In this document: positions 1 to 8,644 of the stretch, one piece after another
How positions within the stretch are numbered: the first letter of the stretch is position 1
Layout: the number at the start of each line of letters is the position of its first letter
Assembly: GCF_902141845.1 (NCBI RefSeq)
Contig: NZ_CABFPH010000023.1
Coordinates: 1-64,000 of the forward strand
Source: Methylobacterium symbioticum
Lineage (GTDB): Bacteria; Pseudomonadota; Alphaproteobacteria; Rhizobiales; Beijerinckiaceae
Reading direction: 5' to 3'
DNA: 64,000 nucleotides
Made by a program: the position numbers and the translations under genes
The notes under the pieces: model-generated
Told to the model about the DNA's origin: nothing
The model's database searches: none
The model's input: the letters and a program-made list of their open reading frames with translations, nothing else

Positions 1-122
1 GGCCCGGCGGCGCGGGCGGGCACGACGGCGGCGGGGCCGGCCAGGGCAAGCCCGGCCGCGCCCAGGAGCGCGCGGCGGCCGATGGTGGGGCGGTCTGGGG
101 CGGTCTCGTCGGTGGCGGACAT
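1..122 (-). CDS. Tat-exported protein, N-terminal part only
   Basis: This is the 5' end of a minus-strand gene that runs off the left edge, so only about 40 residues are visible. They form a typical twin-arginine signal: a short polar N-region, the pair in GRRALLGAAG at residues 15-24, an alanine/leucine-rich hydrophobic core, and an AxA-like end (ARAA). A strong ribosome binding site (AGGGAGGA) lies about 7 bases before the ATG, which supports this start. The product is presumably folded in the cytoplasm and then exported to the periplasm. Nothing of the mature protein is visible, so no function can be given. Confidence 0.75.
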   Translation of the reverse strand, partial: MSATDETAPDRPTIGRRALLGAAGLALAGPAAVVPARAAG

Positions 123-240
123 GGCGTTCCTCCCTGAGTCCCTGTGGACCCTTGGCATGCCGCCTACCATGTTTAATCCGCCGCCGTTCCGCGTTTCCGT
201 TTCAACCCGGGCCAAGCTGACACCGCGCCGCTCGCCGCGC

Positions 241-1530
241 TCACACCAGCACCGGCAGCGCCGCCTGCACCTCGACGCCGAAGACGCGCTTGTAGCGCTC
301 GACCTCGGCCTCGGGCCCCTGTGCCTTGCTCGGATTGTCCGAGATCTTCACGGTCGGCCGGCCGTTCGCCTCCGAGACCTTGCAGACGATCGAGACCGGA
401 TCGAGCCGGTTTCCGACGAGGCCGCGGAAATCGTTGGTCAGCAGCGTGCCCCAGCCGTAGCCGATGCGCATGCGCCCGTGGAAATGCGCGTGGATCTGCT
501 CGATCGTGTCGATGTCGAGCCCGTCGGAGAAGATTGCGAGTTTCTCGCGCGGGTCGCAGCCCCTCGACGTCCAGAAGGCCACCACTTCCTCGCCGCCCTC
601 GATCGGGTCCTTGGAATCGATGCGCACGCCGGTCCAGGCGCTGATCCAGTCGGGGGCGTCGCGCAGGAAGCCGGTGGTGCCGTAGGTGTCGGGCAGGACG
701 ATGAGGAGATTGCCCTCGTAATCCTGCTGCCAATCGCGCAGCACGTCGTAGGGCGCCTGCGCCAGGGCCGCGTCGTCCTCGGCGAGCGCCGCGTAGACCA
801 TCGGCAGCTCATGCGCGTTGGTGCCCACCGCCTCGACCTCGCGGCGCATGGCGATCAGGCAGTTCGAGGTGCCGGTGAAATGGGCGCCGAGCCCCTCCTG
901 CATCGCCTGCACGCACCAGTCCTGCCAGAGGAAGCCGTGGCGGCGGCGGGTGCCGAAATCCGCGATGGAGAGGTCGGGCAGGCGGCGCAGGCGCTCGATC
1001 TTCTCCCAGACCCGGGTCATGGCGCGGGCGTAGAGCACCTGAAGGTCGAAGCGGCCGAGGCCGCGCAGGGTGGCGCGCGAGCGCAGCTCGTTGAGGATCG
1101 CGAGGGCGGGCACCTCCCACATCGTGGTCTCGAGCCAGGAGCCGTGGAAGCTCAGCTCGTACTGACCGTCGCGCACCGCGAGTTCGTAGGCGGGCAGCCG
1201 GAACTGCTCGAACCAAGCGATGAACTCCGCCGAGAGGATGCGGCGCGTGCCGTAGAAGGCGTTGCCGCGCAGCCAAGTCGCCTCACCGCGCCCGAGGCGG
1301 AGCGAGCGGGCATGGTCGAGCTGCTCGCGCAACTCGTCGATATCGACCTCGTCCGCGATGCGGACGCTGCGCGTGCGGTTGTGGATGCCGAAGGTAACCG
1401 AGACGTCCGGGTGCCGGCGCAGGATCATCTGCGCCATCAGGAGCTTGTAGAAATCCGTATCGAGCAGCGACCGGACGATCGGGTCGATGCGGAAATTGTG
1501 GTTGTAGACCCGCGTCGCGAGATCGAGCAT
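241..1530 (-). CDS. pncB: nicotinate phosphoribosyltransferase
   Basis: Makes nicotinate mononucleotide from nicotinate and PRPP, coupled to ATP hydrolysis; this is the entry step of the Preiss-Handler NAD salvage route and acts in the cytoplasm. The 429-residue length is usual for the bacterial family. The N-terminal [14 protein letters not shown] block (21-34) and FGTRRRHGF (192-200) are family signatures. GTNAHE at 236-241 carries the histidine (His240) equivalent to the one phosphorylated during catalysis in the enterobacterial enzyme. The late SDGLDIDTI (335-343) and GYGWGT segments fit the phosphate-binding region. The gene stands alone upstream of the Tat-signal gene on the same strand. 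Confidence 0.95.
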   Translation of the reverse strand: MLDLATRVYNHNFRIDPIVRSLLDTDFYKLLMAQMILRRHPDVSVTFGIHNRTRSVRIADEVDIDELREQLDHARSLRLGRGEATWLRGNAFYGTRRILSAEFIAWFEQFRLPAYELAVRDGQYELSFHGSWLETTMWEVPALAILNELRSRATLRGLGRFDLQVLYARAMTRVWEKIERLRRLPDLSIADFGTRRRHGFLWQDWCVQAMQEGLGAHFTGTSNCLIAMRREVEAVGTNAHELPMVYAALAEDDAALAQAPYDVLRDWQQDYEGNLLIVLPDTYGTTGFLRDAPDWISAWTGVRIDSKDPIEGGEEVVAFWTSRGCDPREKLAIFSDGLDIDTIEQIHAHFHGRMRIGYGWGTLLTNDFRGLVGNRLDPVSIVCKVSEANGRPTVKISDNPSKAQGPEAEVERYKRVFGVEVQAALPVLV

Positions 1531-1606
1531 CGGTCGGGTTCACGCTCCGGCCGCGGGCCGGACTGCCCGCACGCGACAGGGCGCATGGCGGGGTGGCGCA
1601 AGTCAA

Positions 1607-1635
1607 TGGGCCGGCAGGCAGTGCCCGCCGGCCCA
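1607..1635 (-). terminator. hairpin downstream of the stress-protein gene
   Basis: TGGGCCGGC pairs with GCCGGCCCA, with a further GGC/GCC pair inside after one mismatch. It lies about 30 bases past the stop of the minus-strand gene ending at 1666 and before pncB. There is no clear U-tract, so termination is inferred from position and stem strength. Confidence 0.5.
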
Positions 1636-1665
1636 GGATGCATGTGCTGTGCGGAGTTCAGACGC

Positions 1666-2169
1666 TCAGGCGAGATCGACCTTCTTCACCTCGGTCTTCG
1701 GAGACTCGCCGGTCAGCGCGGCCTTCACGTAGCCGTAGACATGGACCATCGTGCTGTTCGGGCTGTCCCAGTACTCGCCCTTCTCCGGATGGACGCGGAT
1801 CAGCGCGACCTCGGGGTCGTCCTTGCCCTTGGGGAACCAGGTCTTCAGGCTCTCCTGCCACTTGGCATCGATGATCGACCGGTCGCGCACGATCTCGGCC
1901 TTGCCGGCCACCGAGACGTAGTTCTGGCTCGACGGGTCGGAATAGGCGAGGTTGATCTGGTTGTCGCGGCTGATCTCGGCGGTCTTCGGCGCGTGCAGCT
2001 TGGTGAAGAACCACAGGTCGCCGTTCTCGTCGGCATCGTGGTTCCACATGGGCCGGCTGTTCAGGGTCCCGTCGGAATCGACGGTGGTCATCATCGCGAT
2101 CTTCACGTCCTTGATCATGTCGAAGAGCTTCTTCGCGCCCTCGTGGTCGCGGTGGTTGCCCTGGTGCAT
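1666..2169 (-). CDS. pyridoxamine 5'-phosphate oxidase-like / general stress protein 26 family
   Basis: A 167-residue cytoplasmic protein of the split-barrel flavin-binding fold. Typical features are the opening helix (AKKLFDMIKDVKIAMMTT), the strand pair with RPMW at about 44-47, LWFFT at about 57-61, the KTAEI segment, and a C-terminal strand with EYWDSPN. Relatives are known as general stress protein 26; many bind FMN or FAD but the physiological substrate is not established. A GAGGAG motif precedes the ATG by about 10 bases. It stands alone with a hairpin after its stop. A stress role is an inference from the family, since I saw no EcfG-type promoter upstream. Confidence 0.85.
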   Translation of the reverse strand: MHQGNHRDHEGAKKLFDMIKDVKIAMMTTVDSDGTLNSRPMWNHDADENGDLWFFTKLHAPKTAEISRDNQINLAYSDPSSQNYVSVAGKAEIVRDRSIIDAKWQESLKTWFPKGKDDPEVALIRVHPEKGEYWDSPNSTMVHVYGYVKAALTGESPKTEVKKVDLA

Positions 2170-2332
2170 GCAAGCGGTCTCCTCAACACGTCTCGAAAAT
2201 CGGATCCGGGCGGGCTAAGTCCGGGCGATGCGGCCTCGTGCATCGACGGCCCACCTCAGGCTGCCCCGACAACGGACAAGAGCCCGCTTGGTTCAGCTCA
2301 GGCTGTCCGGAGATGAGAGGACGACGAGACCC

Positions 2333-2620
2333 ATGCGCGCCCGGCCGAGCATCGCCCTCCTCGTCGCGCTTCTCGCGGGCCTCGCGATCCGGCCCGCCGC
2401 CGCCGAGGTGCGCTTCGGCCCCGGCGTACGGATCGGCGGGCACGACTTTTCGAACCGGCGCTACCGCAGCGTCCATATCGCGCGGGTGAAACGGCTGCCC
2501 GGCCCGCCCGGCTGCCGCCATGTCCGGAACGGCGTCTACCGGCGTGGTGACGGCACGGTGGTGCGCGGCCCGATGGAGCGATGCAATCTCGTGGCGATCC
2601 CACCCGCGCGGCGACGGTGA
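2333..2620 (+). CDS. small exported protein of unknown function
   Basis: A 95-residue product with a clear Sec signal (MRARPSIALLVALLAGLAIRPAAAE; AxA cleavage near residue 24) and a short, arginine-rich mature part. Two cysteines (CRH and ERCN) in the mature region could form a disulfide in the periplasm. I do not recognise the family. The ATG at 2333 was chosen over an in-frame start further upstream because the signal peptide begins there and a purine-rich GACGAG motif precedes it. It lies between the divergent stress-protein gene and mrp and may have its own promoter in the 2170-2332 gap. Confidence 0.65.
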   Translation: MRARPSIALLVALLAGLAIRPAAAEVRFGPGVRIGGHDFSNRRYRSVHIARVKRLPGPPGCRHVRNGVYRRGDGTVVRGPMERCNLVAIPPARRR

Positions 2621-2721
2621 GTTTGCCGGCGGCGGGGTCTGGCGTTCCCCGCGCGCTCGGTTACATGCAGTGGTATACCTGCTGGCCCGTTGCCCGCCGG
2701 CTCCCTGTACGGAGAACGACC

Positions 2722-3855
2722 TTGGCGATCAGCCGCGACGACGTGATGAAGGCGCTCACCGGCGTCACCGTGGATGCGGCCGGCACGACGCTGACCGGCT
2801 CCGGCCGCCTCTCGCAGGTGGTGGTGGATCCCAACAACCGGGTGATGTTCTCGATCCTGGTCGACCCGAGCGAGGCCGAGCGCTTCGAACCGGTACGCCG
2901 CGCCGCCGAGGGCAAGGTGTTGTCGATCCCGGGTGTCACGGGCGTCTTCGCGAGCCTCACCTCCGAGCGCGGGCCTGGCCATCAGGCGCAGAGCACCGCA
3001 GCGCCGCGACCCGTTCAGGCGCCCCGCCCCGGTGCCCCGCCGAACCAGGGACCCCAGCTTCCGGGCGTGCGCCACATCGTGGCCGTGGCCTCGGGCAAGG
3101 GCGGCGTCGGCAAGTCGACCACCGCCTGCAATCTCGCGCTCGCCCTGAAGGCCCAGGGGCTGAAGGTCGGTCTCCTCGACGCCGACATCTACGGTCCCTC
3201 CGTGCCGAAGCTGTTCGGCCTGTCGGGCAAGCCGAACGTCGTCGACAACAAGGCCATGGAGCCGATGGTGGGCTACGGCCTCAAGGTCATGTCGATCGGC
3301 TTCCTGATCGAGCCCGAGACGGCGATGATCTGGCGCGGTCCGATGGTGCAGTCGGCGATCACCCAGATGCTGCGCGACGTGCTCTGGGGCGAACTCGACG
3401 TGCTCCTCGTCGACATGCCGCCCGGCACTGGTGACGCGCAGCTCACCATGGCTCAGGCGACGCCCCTCTCGGGCGCCGTCATCGTCTCGACGCCGCAGGA
3501 TCTCGCGCTGATCGACGCCCGCCGCGGCGTGACCATGTTCAAGAAGGTCGCCGTGCCGATCCTCGGCGTGATCGAGAACATGGCAACCTTCATCTGCCCG
3601 AATTGCGGCCACGCCTCGCACATCTTCGGCCATGGCGGCGCCCGCCACGAGGCGGAGCGCCTGGGCGTGCCCTTCCTCGGCGAGGTGCCCCTCAACATGA
3701 CGATCCGCGAGACCTCGGATTCGGGCCGGCCCGTGGTGGCGACCGATCCGGACGGGCCGCAGGCCCAGGTCTACCGCGAGATCGCGGCCAAGCTCTGGTC
3801 GAACCTCTCCGGTGCGCCGGCCGGCCGAGCCGCGCCGAAGATCGTCTTCGAGTGA
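2722..3855 (+). CDS. mrp: Mrp/ApbC-type Fe-S carrier ATPase
   Basis: A P-loop ATPase of the Mrp/NBP35 group that binds and transfers Fe-S clusters to target enzymes in the cytoplasm. The N-terminal ~90 residues form the MIP18/DUF59-like domain, followed by a proline-rich linker, then the ATPase core with deviant Walker A SGKGGVGKST at about 124-133, DADIYGPS, and VDMPPGTGD. The CPNC pair (about 292-295) supplies the cysteines of the dimer-bridging cluster. I chose TTG at 2722 because ACGGAGAA lies 8-10 bases before it; ATG at 2749 is the alternative. mobA follows after 7 bases, so the two are probably co-transcribed. Confidence 0.9.
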   Translation: MAISRDDVMKALTGVTVDAAGTTLTGSGRLSQVVVDPNNRVMFSILVDPSEAERFEPVRRAAEGKVLSIPGVTGVFASLTSERGPGHQAQSTAAPRPVQAPRPGAPPNQGPQLPGVRHIVAVASGKGGVGKSTTACNLALALKAQGLKVGLLDADIYGPSVPKLFGLSGKPNVVDNKAMEPMVGYGLKVMSIGFLIEPETAMIWRGPMVQSAITQMLRDVLWGELDVLLVDMPPGTGDAQLTMAQATPLSGAVIVSTPQDLALIDARRGVTMFKKVAVPILGVIENMATFICPNCGHASHIFGHGGARHEAERLGVPFLGEVPLNMTIRETSDSGRPVVATDPDGPQAQVYREIAAKLWSNLSGAPAGRAAPKIVFE

Positions 3856-3862
3856 GCCGGGG

Positions 3863-4471
3863 GTGAGCGCGCCGGCGCTGGGCCTGATCCTGGCCGGCGG
3901 ACAGGCGCGGCGGATGGGCGGGGGCGACAAGCCCCTGCTCCGACTCGCCGGGCGTACCCTTCTCGACCGGGTGGTGGAGCGGCTCGCGCCGCAATGCGGG
4001 GCCGGCCTCGCCCTCAGCGCCAACGGCGACCCGGCGCGCTTCGCCGGCTTCCCGGGGCCGGTCCTGCCCGATCCCGTCTCCGGCCAGCCCGGGCCGCTTG
4101 CGGGCATCCTGGCCGGGCTCGAACACGCTGCAACCTCCGGCATCGGGTCCGTGGTCAGCGTCTCGGGCGATTCGCCCTTCCTGCCGGACGACCTCGTGGC
4201 GCGCCTCGCAGCGGCGCGGGACGAGGCCGGCGCTGTCCTCGCCCTCGCCGCCTCGGGTGAGCGCCAGCACTTCACCATCGCCCTGTGGCCGAGTGCGCTG
4301 GCCGAGGCGCTCAGGGCCTATCTCGAGCGGGGCGAGCGGCGCGTCGGCGGGTTCGTTCTGGCCCTTTCCCCTGCCCTCGCCGCTTGGCCGATCGATCCGG
4401 TCGACCCTTTCCTCAACGTCAACACGCCCGAGGATCTCGCTGCGGCGGAGGCCGCCCTGCTGGAGTCCTGA
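3863..4471 (+). CDS. mobA: molybdenum cofactor guanylyltransferase
   Basis: Transfers GMP from GTP to molybdopterin to make the guanine dinucleotide cofactor used by DMSO-reductase-family enzymes such as formate dehydrogenase. The N-terminal nucleotide-binding loop LILAGGQARRMGGGDK (about 8-23) is diagnostic; it is followed by the PLAGILAG and VSGDSPFL segments and the C-terminal NVNTPEDL motif that places the substrate. About 202 residues is normal for MobA. The start is GTG at 3863, overlapping a GGGGGTGAG stretch. It follows mrp after 7 bases, so Fe-S and molybdenum cofactor supply may be expressed together. Confidence 0.9.
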   Translation: MSAPALGLILAGGQARRMGGGDKPLLRLAGRTLLDRVVERLAPQCGAGLALSANGDPARFAGFPGPVLPDPVSGQPGPLAGILAGLEHAATSGIGSVVSVSGDSPFLPDDLVARLAAARDEAGAVLALAASGERQHFTIALWPSALAEALRAYLERGERRVGGFVLALSPALAAWPIDPVDPFLNVNTPEDLAAAEAALLES

Positions 4472-4526
4472 GGCAGGCTGCGGCCGGGAGCCGACGTCCG
4501 ATCGTTCGCGTGCTTCACGCGCTGCC

Positions 4527-4549
4527 GCCTCTCCCCGATCGGGAGAGGC
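4527..4549. terminator. bidirectional terminator-like hairpin
   Basis: GCCTCTCCC and GGGAGAGGC form a perfect 9-bp stem around a 5-base loop. It sits in the gap between mobA (plus) and the convergent Old Yellow Enzyme gene (minus), where it could stop transcription from both sides. No strong U-tract is visible. Confidence 0.55.
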
Positions 4550-4602
4550 GCGCGAGAGTCGAAACCGTCGCGCCCCTCGTCAGAAGGGAGGTCGGGCGCG
4601 CG

Positions 4603-5733
4603 TCAGCGCTGACCGAAGGCCGTGTCCTTGAACAGGTCCTTGTACTCGCGCGGCTGCGAGCGCCAGTACTGCTTCGGGGCACGGACCCGGGCGCCGAGCG
4701 CGGCCGCGGCATGCCAGGGCCAGCGCGGATCGTAGAGCATCGCCCGGGCCAGCGAGACGGCGTCCGCCCGGCCCTCCTCCAGCACCGCCTCGGCCTGGTG
4801 GGGCTCCGTGATCAGGCCGACCGCGATGGTGGTGAGCCCGGTCTCTGCCTTGATCCGCTCGGCGAAGGGCACCTGATAGCCCGGTCCGAGCTTGATCGCC
4901 TGCTTGGGGGAGACTCCGCCGGTGGAGACGTGGATCGCCGGCGAACCCGCCGCCTTCAGCGCCTGGGCGAATTCCACCGTCTCGTCGAGGTCCCAGCCGT
5001 CCTCCACCCAGTCGGTGGCCGAGACGCGCAGCCAGACCGGGCTGCCGGCGGGCACGACCTGGCGCACGGCGTCGTAGACCTCCAGCGGGAAGCGCATGCG
5101 GTTCTGCAGGCTGCCGCCATAGGCATCGGTGCGCTTGTTCGCGAGCGGCGACAGGAACTGGTGCAGCAGGTAGCCATGCGCCCCGTGAAGCTCCACCGCC
5201 TCGATGCCGAGGCGCACCGCGCGCTTGGCGGTGGCGACGAAGGCGTCCCGCACCCGCTTCAGGTCCGCGGCGTCGAGGGCGTGCGGTGCCACCTCGTCCT
5301 CCCCGTGCGGCACCGGCGAGGGCGCCTCGGTGCGCCAGCCATAGGGATGCTCCGGCGGGATCTGGGCGCCGCCCGTCCAGGGCGCCTCGCTCGACGCCTT
5401 CCGCCCGGCATGGGCGATCTGGATGCAGATCGGGATCGGCGCGTAGTCGCGCACCGCGTCGAGGACGCGGCCGAGGGCGCGCTCGCATCCGTCGTTGTAG
5501 AGGCCGAGGTCCCAGGCGGTGATGCGGGCCTCGGGCGACACCGCGGTCGCCTCCAGGGTCAGCAGCCCGGCGCCCGACATGGCGAGCTGGCCGAGATGCA
5601 TCATGTGCCAGTCGGTGGCCTCGCCGTCCCGAGCCGAGTACTGGCACATCGGCGCGATCAGGATGCGGTTCTCGAGGGTCAGGCCGTCGAGCGTCAGCGG
5701 TTCGAACAGGCGGGCAGTCGTGGCTGTCGTCAT
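4603..5733 (-). CDS. NADH:flavin oxidoreductase, Old Yellow Enzyme family (YqjM-like)
   Basis: A 376-residue FMN-dependent ene-reductase that reduces activated C=C bonds with NAD(P)H in the cytoplasm. The YqjM/xenobiotic-reductase subclass is indicated by APMCQYS with Cys30, which tunes the flavin in that group, and DWHMMHLG (41-48). Later features are the IAHAGRKAS loop, the ELHGAHGYLLHQFLSP segment with the conserved HGAHGYL, and a C-terminal phosphate-binding stretch (ITEPHQAE, DAVSLARAML). GGAGCGCCCC directly precedes the ATG. The natural substrate is unknown, as is usual for this family. It stands alone, convergent with mobA. Confidence 0.9.
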   Translation of the reverse strand: MTTATTARLFEPLTLDGLTLENRILIAPMCQYSARDGEATDWHMMHLGQLAMSGAGLLTLEATAVSPEARITAWDLGLYNDGCERALGRVLDAVRDYAPIPICIQIAHAGRKASSEAPWTGGAQIPPEHPYGWRTEAPSPVPHGEDEVAPHALDAADLKRVRDAFVATAKRAVRLGIEAVELHGAHGYLLHQFLSPLANKRTDAYGGSLQNRMRFPLEVYDAVRQVVPAGSPVWLRVSATDWVEDGWDLDETVEFAQALKAAGSPAIHVSTGGVSPKQAIKLGPGYQVPFAERIKAETGLTTIAVGLITEPHQAEAVLEEGRADAVSLARAMLYDPRWPWHAAAALGARVRAPKQYWRSQPREYKDLFKDTAFGQR

Positions 5734-5855
5734 GGGGCGCTCCGGATGGATGCGCCCCTATCTACGCCGGCCGGCGCGGTATGCCAGCCGGTCGGAGCAT
5801 GATCTGTCGACGTGCAGGCCGGTTCGGGAGGAGCGCGCGCGTCGCGACCGCAGCC

Positions 5856-7781
5856 CTAGGCGCCCCCGATGCCCCGCTGCTCCAGGCTCGTGCCGATCTC
5901 GTCGAGCACGGAGGCGTCGTCGATGGTTGCCGGCATGGTCCAGGGCTCGTGGTCGGCGATGCGCTTCATGGTGGCGCGCAGGATCTTGCCCGAGCGCGTC
6001 TTGGGCAGGCGCGGCACGGTGAGCGCCAGCTTGAAGGCGGCGACCGGGCCGATCTCGTCGCGGACCTTGGCCACGAGTTCGCGCTCGATCTCGGCCGGAT
6101 CGCGGGTCACCTGGGCCTTCAGCACGACAAAGCCGCAGGGCACCTCGCCCTTGAGACTGTCGCGGATGCCGATCACGGCGCATTCCGCCACGTCCGGATG
6201 GCCGGCGAGCACCGCTTCCATGCCGCCGGTCGAGAGGCGGTGGCCGGCCACGTTGATGATGTCGTCGGTCCGCCCGAGCACGGTGATGTAGCCGTCCGCG
6301 TCGATCACCCCGGCATCGGAGGTGTCGTAATAGCCGGGGAAGGTAGCGAGATAGCTCGTCCGCATGCGCTCGTCCGAGCCCCACAGGGTCGGCAGGCAGC
6401 CCGGCGGCAGCGGCAGGCGGATCGCGATCGTGCCCATCGTGTCCGGCGGCACCGGCTTGCCGCCCTCGTCGAGGATCTCGACGCGGTAGCCCGGCATCGG
6501 CACGCAGGTGCTGCCGTGCTTCACCGGCAGGAGTCCCAGGCCGAGCGGGTTTCCGGCGATCGGCCAGCCGGTCTCGGTCTGCCACCAATGGTCGATGACC
6601 GGTCGGTCGAGCACCCGCTCGGCCCAGGCGACGGAATCCGGGTCCGCCCGCTCGCCGGCCAGGAACAGGCTGCGGAAGGCCGAGAGGTCGTGATCGCCGA
6701 CGCGCTCGCCCCTCGGATCCTCCTTCTTGATGGCCCGGAGGGCGGTGGGCGCCGTGAACAGGCAGACGGAGCCGGTCTCCGACACCACCCGCCAGAGGGC
6801 ACCGGCATCGGGCGTGCCGACCGGCTTGCCCTCGTAGAGGACCGTGGTGCAGCCGTGCAGGAGCGGCGCATAGACGATGTAGGAATGCCCGACCACCCAG
6901 CCGATGTCGGAGGCGCAGAAATAGGTCTCGCCGGGCGCCACGCCGTAGAGGTTCGGCATCGACCAGGCGAGGGCCGCGAGATAGCCGCCGGTATCGCGCA
7001 CCACGCCCTTCGGCTTGCCCGTGGTGCCGGAGGTGTAGAGCACGTAGAGCGGATCGGTGGCCGCCACCGGCACGCAATCGGCCCGGCGGCCCTCGGCCCG
7101 CGCCGCGGCGACGGCCTCCGCCCAGTCGCGGTCGCGGCCCTCCGTGAGCTGTGCCGCGCAGTGCGGGCGCTGCAGGATCAGGCAGCAATCCGGCTTGTGG
7201 GAAGCGGTGCCGATCGCCGCGTCGAGGAGCGGCTTGTAGGCAACGGTGCGGTTGGGCTCGATGCCGCAGGAGGCGGCGAGCACCACCTTCGGCCGGGCAT
7301 CGTCGAGGCGCACGGCAAGCTCGTTGGCGGCGAACCCCCCGAACACCACGGAATGCACGGCCCCGAGGCGGGCGCAGGCGAGCATCCCGAACAGGGCTTC
7401 CGGCACCATCGGCATGTAGAGGAGGACGCGGTCGCCCTTGGCGACGCCGAAATCGGCGAGCACGGCGGCGAGCGTCGCCACCGCGTCGCGCAGCTCGCCA
7501 TAGGTGATGGTCCGCTTCGTGCCGGTGACGGGCGAGTCGTAGCGGATCGCCGCCTGGTCGGCCCGCGCGCCGTCGGCATGCCGGTCGACCGCGTTGTGGC
7601 AGGCATTGAGCGTCCCGTCCGGGAACCAGCGGCCATAGGGGCCGAGATCGGCGTCGAAGGCCCGGGTCGGCGCCGTCGACCAGGCGAGCGCCTCCGCCGC
7701 GCCGAGCCAGAACGCCTCCGGATCGCGGCTCGCCGCGGCATAGACCTCGGGATAGCGGCCGGGCAGGCTGGCGGGCGTCAT
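5856..7781 (-). CDS. prpE: propionyl-CoA synthetase (acyl-CoA synthetase, short chain)
   Basis: Activates propionate (and more weakly acetate) to the CoA thioester through an acyl-adenylate in the cytoplasm. The 641-residue length fits the PrpE/ACSS3 branch. Visible landmarks are the N-terminal PYGRWFPDGTLNACHNAVDR block, the adenylate loop YTSGTTGKPKG at about 249-259, DHWWQTETGWP, and the C-terminal catalytic lysine in KTRSGKILR near residue 600. ATG at 7781 is preceded by CCGAGGAG at good spacing, so I used it rather than an upstream in-frame start. Distinguishing propionate from acetate preference by sequence alone is not certain; the HWWQTETGWPIAGNP context favours PrpE. Confidence 0.88.
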   Translation of the reverse strand: MTPASLPGRYPEVYAAASRDPEAFWLGAAEALAWSTAPTRAFDADLGPYGRWFPDGTLNACHNAVDRHADGARADQAAIRYDSPVTGTKRTITYGELRDAVATLAAVLADFGVAKGDRVLLYMPMVPEALFGMLACARLGAVHSVVFGGFAANELAVRLDDARPKVVLAASCGIEPNRTVAYKPLLDAAIGTASHKPDCCLILQRPHCAAQLTEGRDRDWAEAVAAARAEGRRADCVPVAATDPLYVLYTSGTTGKPKGVVRDTGGYLAALAWSMPNLYGVAPGETYFCASDIGWVVGHSYIVYAPLLHGCTTVLYEGKPVGTPDAGALWRVVSETGSVCLFTAPTALRAIKKEDPRGERVGDHDLSAFRSLFLAGERADPDSVAWAERVLDRPVIDHWWQTETGWPIAGNPLGLGLLPVKHGSTCVPMPGYRVEILDEGGKPVPPDTMGTIAIRLPLPPGCLPTLWGSDERMRTSYLATFPGYYDTSDAGVIDADGYITVLGRTDDIINVAGHRLSTGGMEAVLAGHPDVAECAVIGIRDSLKGEVPCGFVVLKAQVTRDPAEIERELVAKVRDEIGPVAAFKLALTVPRLPKTRSGKILRATMKRIADHEPWTMPATIDDASVLDEIGTSLEQRGIGGA

Positions 7782-7868
7782 CGGGCGTCTCCTCGGGCGC
7801 CGCTCTTGTCCGGCGGCGGCGCGAGAGTACCAGAGAGGGTCGCCTTCGCGGCAGTCCACAAAACGCGA

Positions 7869-7900
7869 AACCGCCGCACCGGGGTGCCGGTGCGGCGGTT
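7869..7900 (-). terminator. strong hairpin terminator
   Basis: AACCGCCGCACCGG and CCGGTGCGGCGGTT form a perfect 14-bp stem with a 4-base loop. Read on the minus strand it follows the DUF465 gene (stop at 7933) and is followed by TCGCGTTTTG, a weak U-rich tail. It separates that gene from prpE downstream. Confidence 0.7.
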
Positions 7901-7932
7901 CCAGTCTCATGCTTGGGTCGGACGCGACGGGA

Positions 7933-8115
7933 TCAGTGGATCGTCTCGCCCGCGCCCTGGAGTCGGTTGATCTCGTCCTTCAGGTGGAGTTTCCGTCGCT
8001 TCAGCTCGGCGATGTGAAGGTCGTCTGCCGAGGGCCTGTGGATCGCTTCCTGAATCTCACGCTCGAGGGCTTCGTGCTTCCGGGTGAGTTGGTTCAGATG
8101 CGTCTGCAGCGACAT
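7933..8115 (-). CDS. DUF465 (YdcH-like) small coiled-coil protein
   Basis: A 60-residue protein of the DUF465/YdcH family. It is almost entirely helical, with heptad-like leucines and charged residues (ALEREIQEAIHR, IAELKRRKLHLKDEI), and the KRRKLHLKD basic stretch is the family signature. The molecular role is not established. AGGAG precedes the ATG by about 9 bases, and a strong hairpin follows the stop. A second DUF465 gene lies divergently at 8289, so the two share the 173-base region between them. Confidence 0.85.
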   Translation of the reverse strand: MSLQTHLNQLTRKHEALEREIQEAIHRPSADDLHIAELKRRKLHLKDEINRLQGAGETIH

Positions 8116-8288
8116 GAGGCGAATCTCCTGTCATCGTTCTGACGCATCGAACCTGCCACAGGATCAGCCGGCTGTCGAAGGCATTTCGGCGTGTGCGGTG
8201 CGGAACGGTTAGGGGATCGTGTTGCCGAGGCGGCATGCCTGGCGCATGCTGGGACGCGGCGGTTCGGGTTGTTTTTCAGCGGGCGGCG

Positions 8289-8534
8289 ATGACGGTCGAG
8301 TCGATCGAGGGTGCGCAGGACAACGCGCGGGTCGAGGATGGGCAGCCGGACCTCGTCCGGGAGCTGCATGGCCTGAAGGAAGAGCACCGCGACCTCGACA
8401 GTGCCATCGAGGCGCTGGAGCGCGGCGTGGTCGCCGACCAGCTCCAGATCCAGCGTCTGAAGAAGCGCAAGCTGACGCTGCGCGACCGCATCGCCTATGT
8501 CGAGGACCAGCTGACGCCCGACATCATCGCATGA
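8289..8534 (+). CDS. DUF465 family small protein, divergent paralogue
   Basis: An 81-residue protein with a 25-residue polar N-terminal extension and then a DUF465-like helical hairpin (LKEEHRDLDSAIEALERG followed by IQRLKKRKLTLRDRI). The KKRKLTLRD motif matches KRRKLHLKD of the neighbour at 7933, so the pair are probably old paralogues. ATG 8289 was preferred because the region before it in frame lacks coding character. It is followed by purE after 110 bases. This DUF465-purE arrangement is, from memory, common in alphaproteobacteria; the function is unknown. Confidence 0.8.
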   Translation: MTVESIEGAQDNARVEDGQPDLVRELHGLKEEHRDLDSAIEALERGVVADQLQIQRLKKRKLTLRDRIAYVEDQLTPDIIA

Positions 8535-8644
8535 TGGTGGATCGACGCGCGACCCGCCTTGCGGGCCCTGGCGCGCGCCTGTAACGGCAGGGTTTACGCT
8601 GCGGCCGGCCCCCGCCGGCCCGGGCGCAACCGCGAGACCTGCGC

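Noticed and set aside
82-2316. 744-codon plus-strand frame opposite pncB and the stress-protein gene
   Set aside because: It is antisense to two clear families, rich in Arg/His/Asp/Ala runs typical of GC-rich shadow frames, and matches nothing.
8206-8240. EcfG-like promoter before the plus-strand DUF465 gene (GGAAC at 8206)
   Set aside because: No CGTT occurs 16 or 17 bases after the GGAAC.
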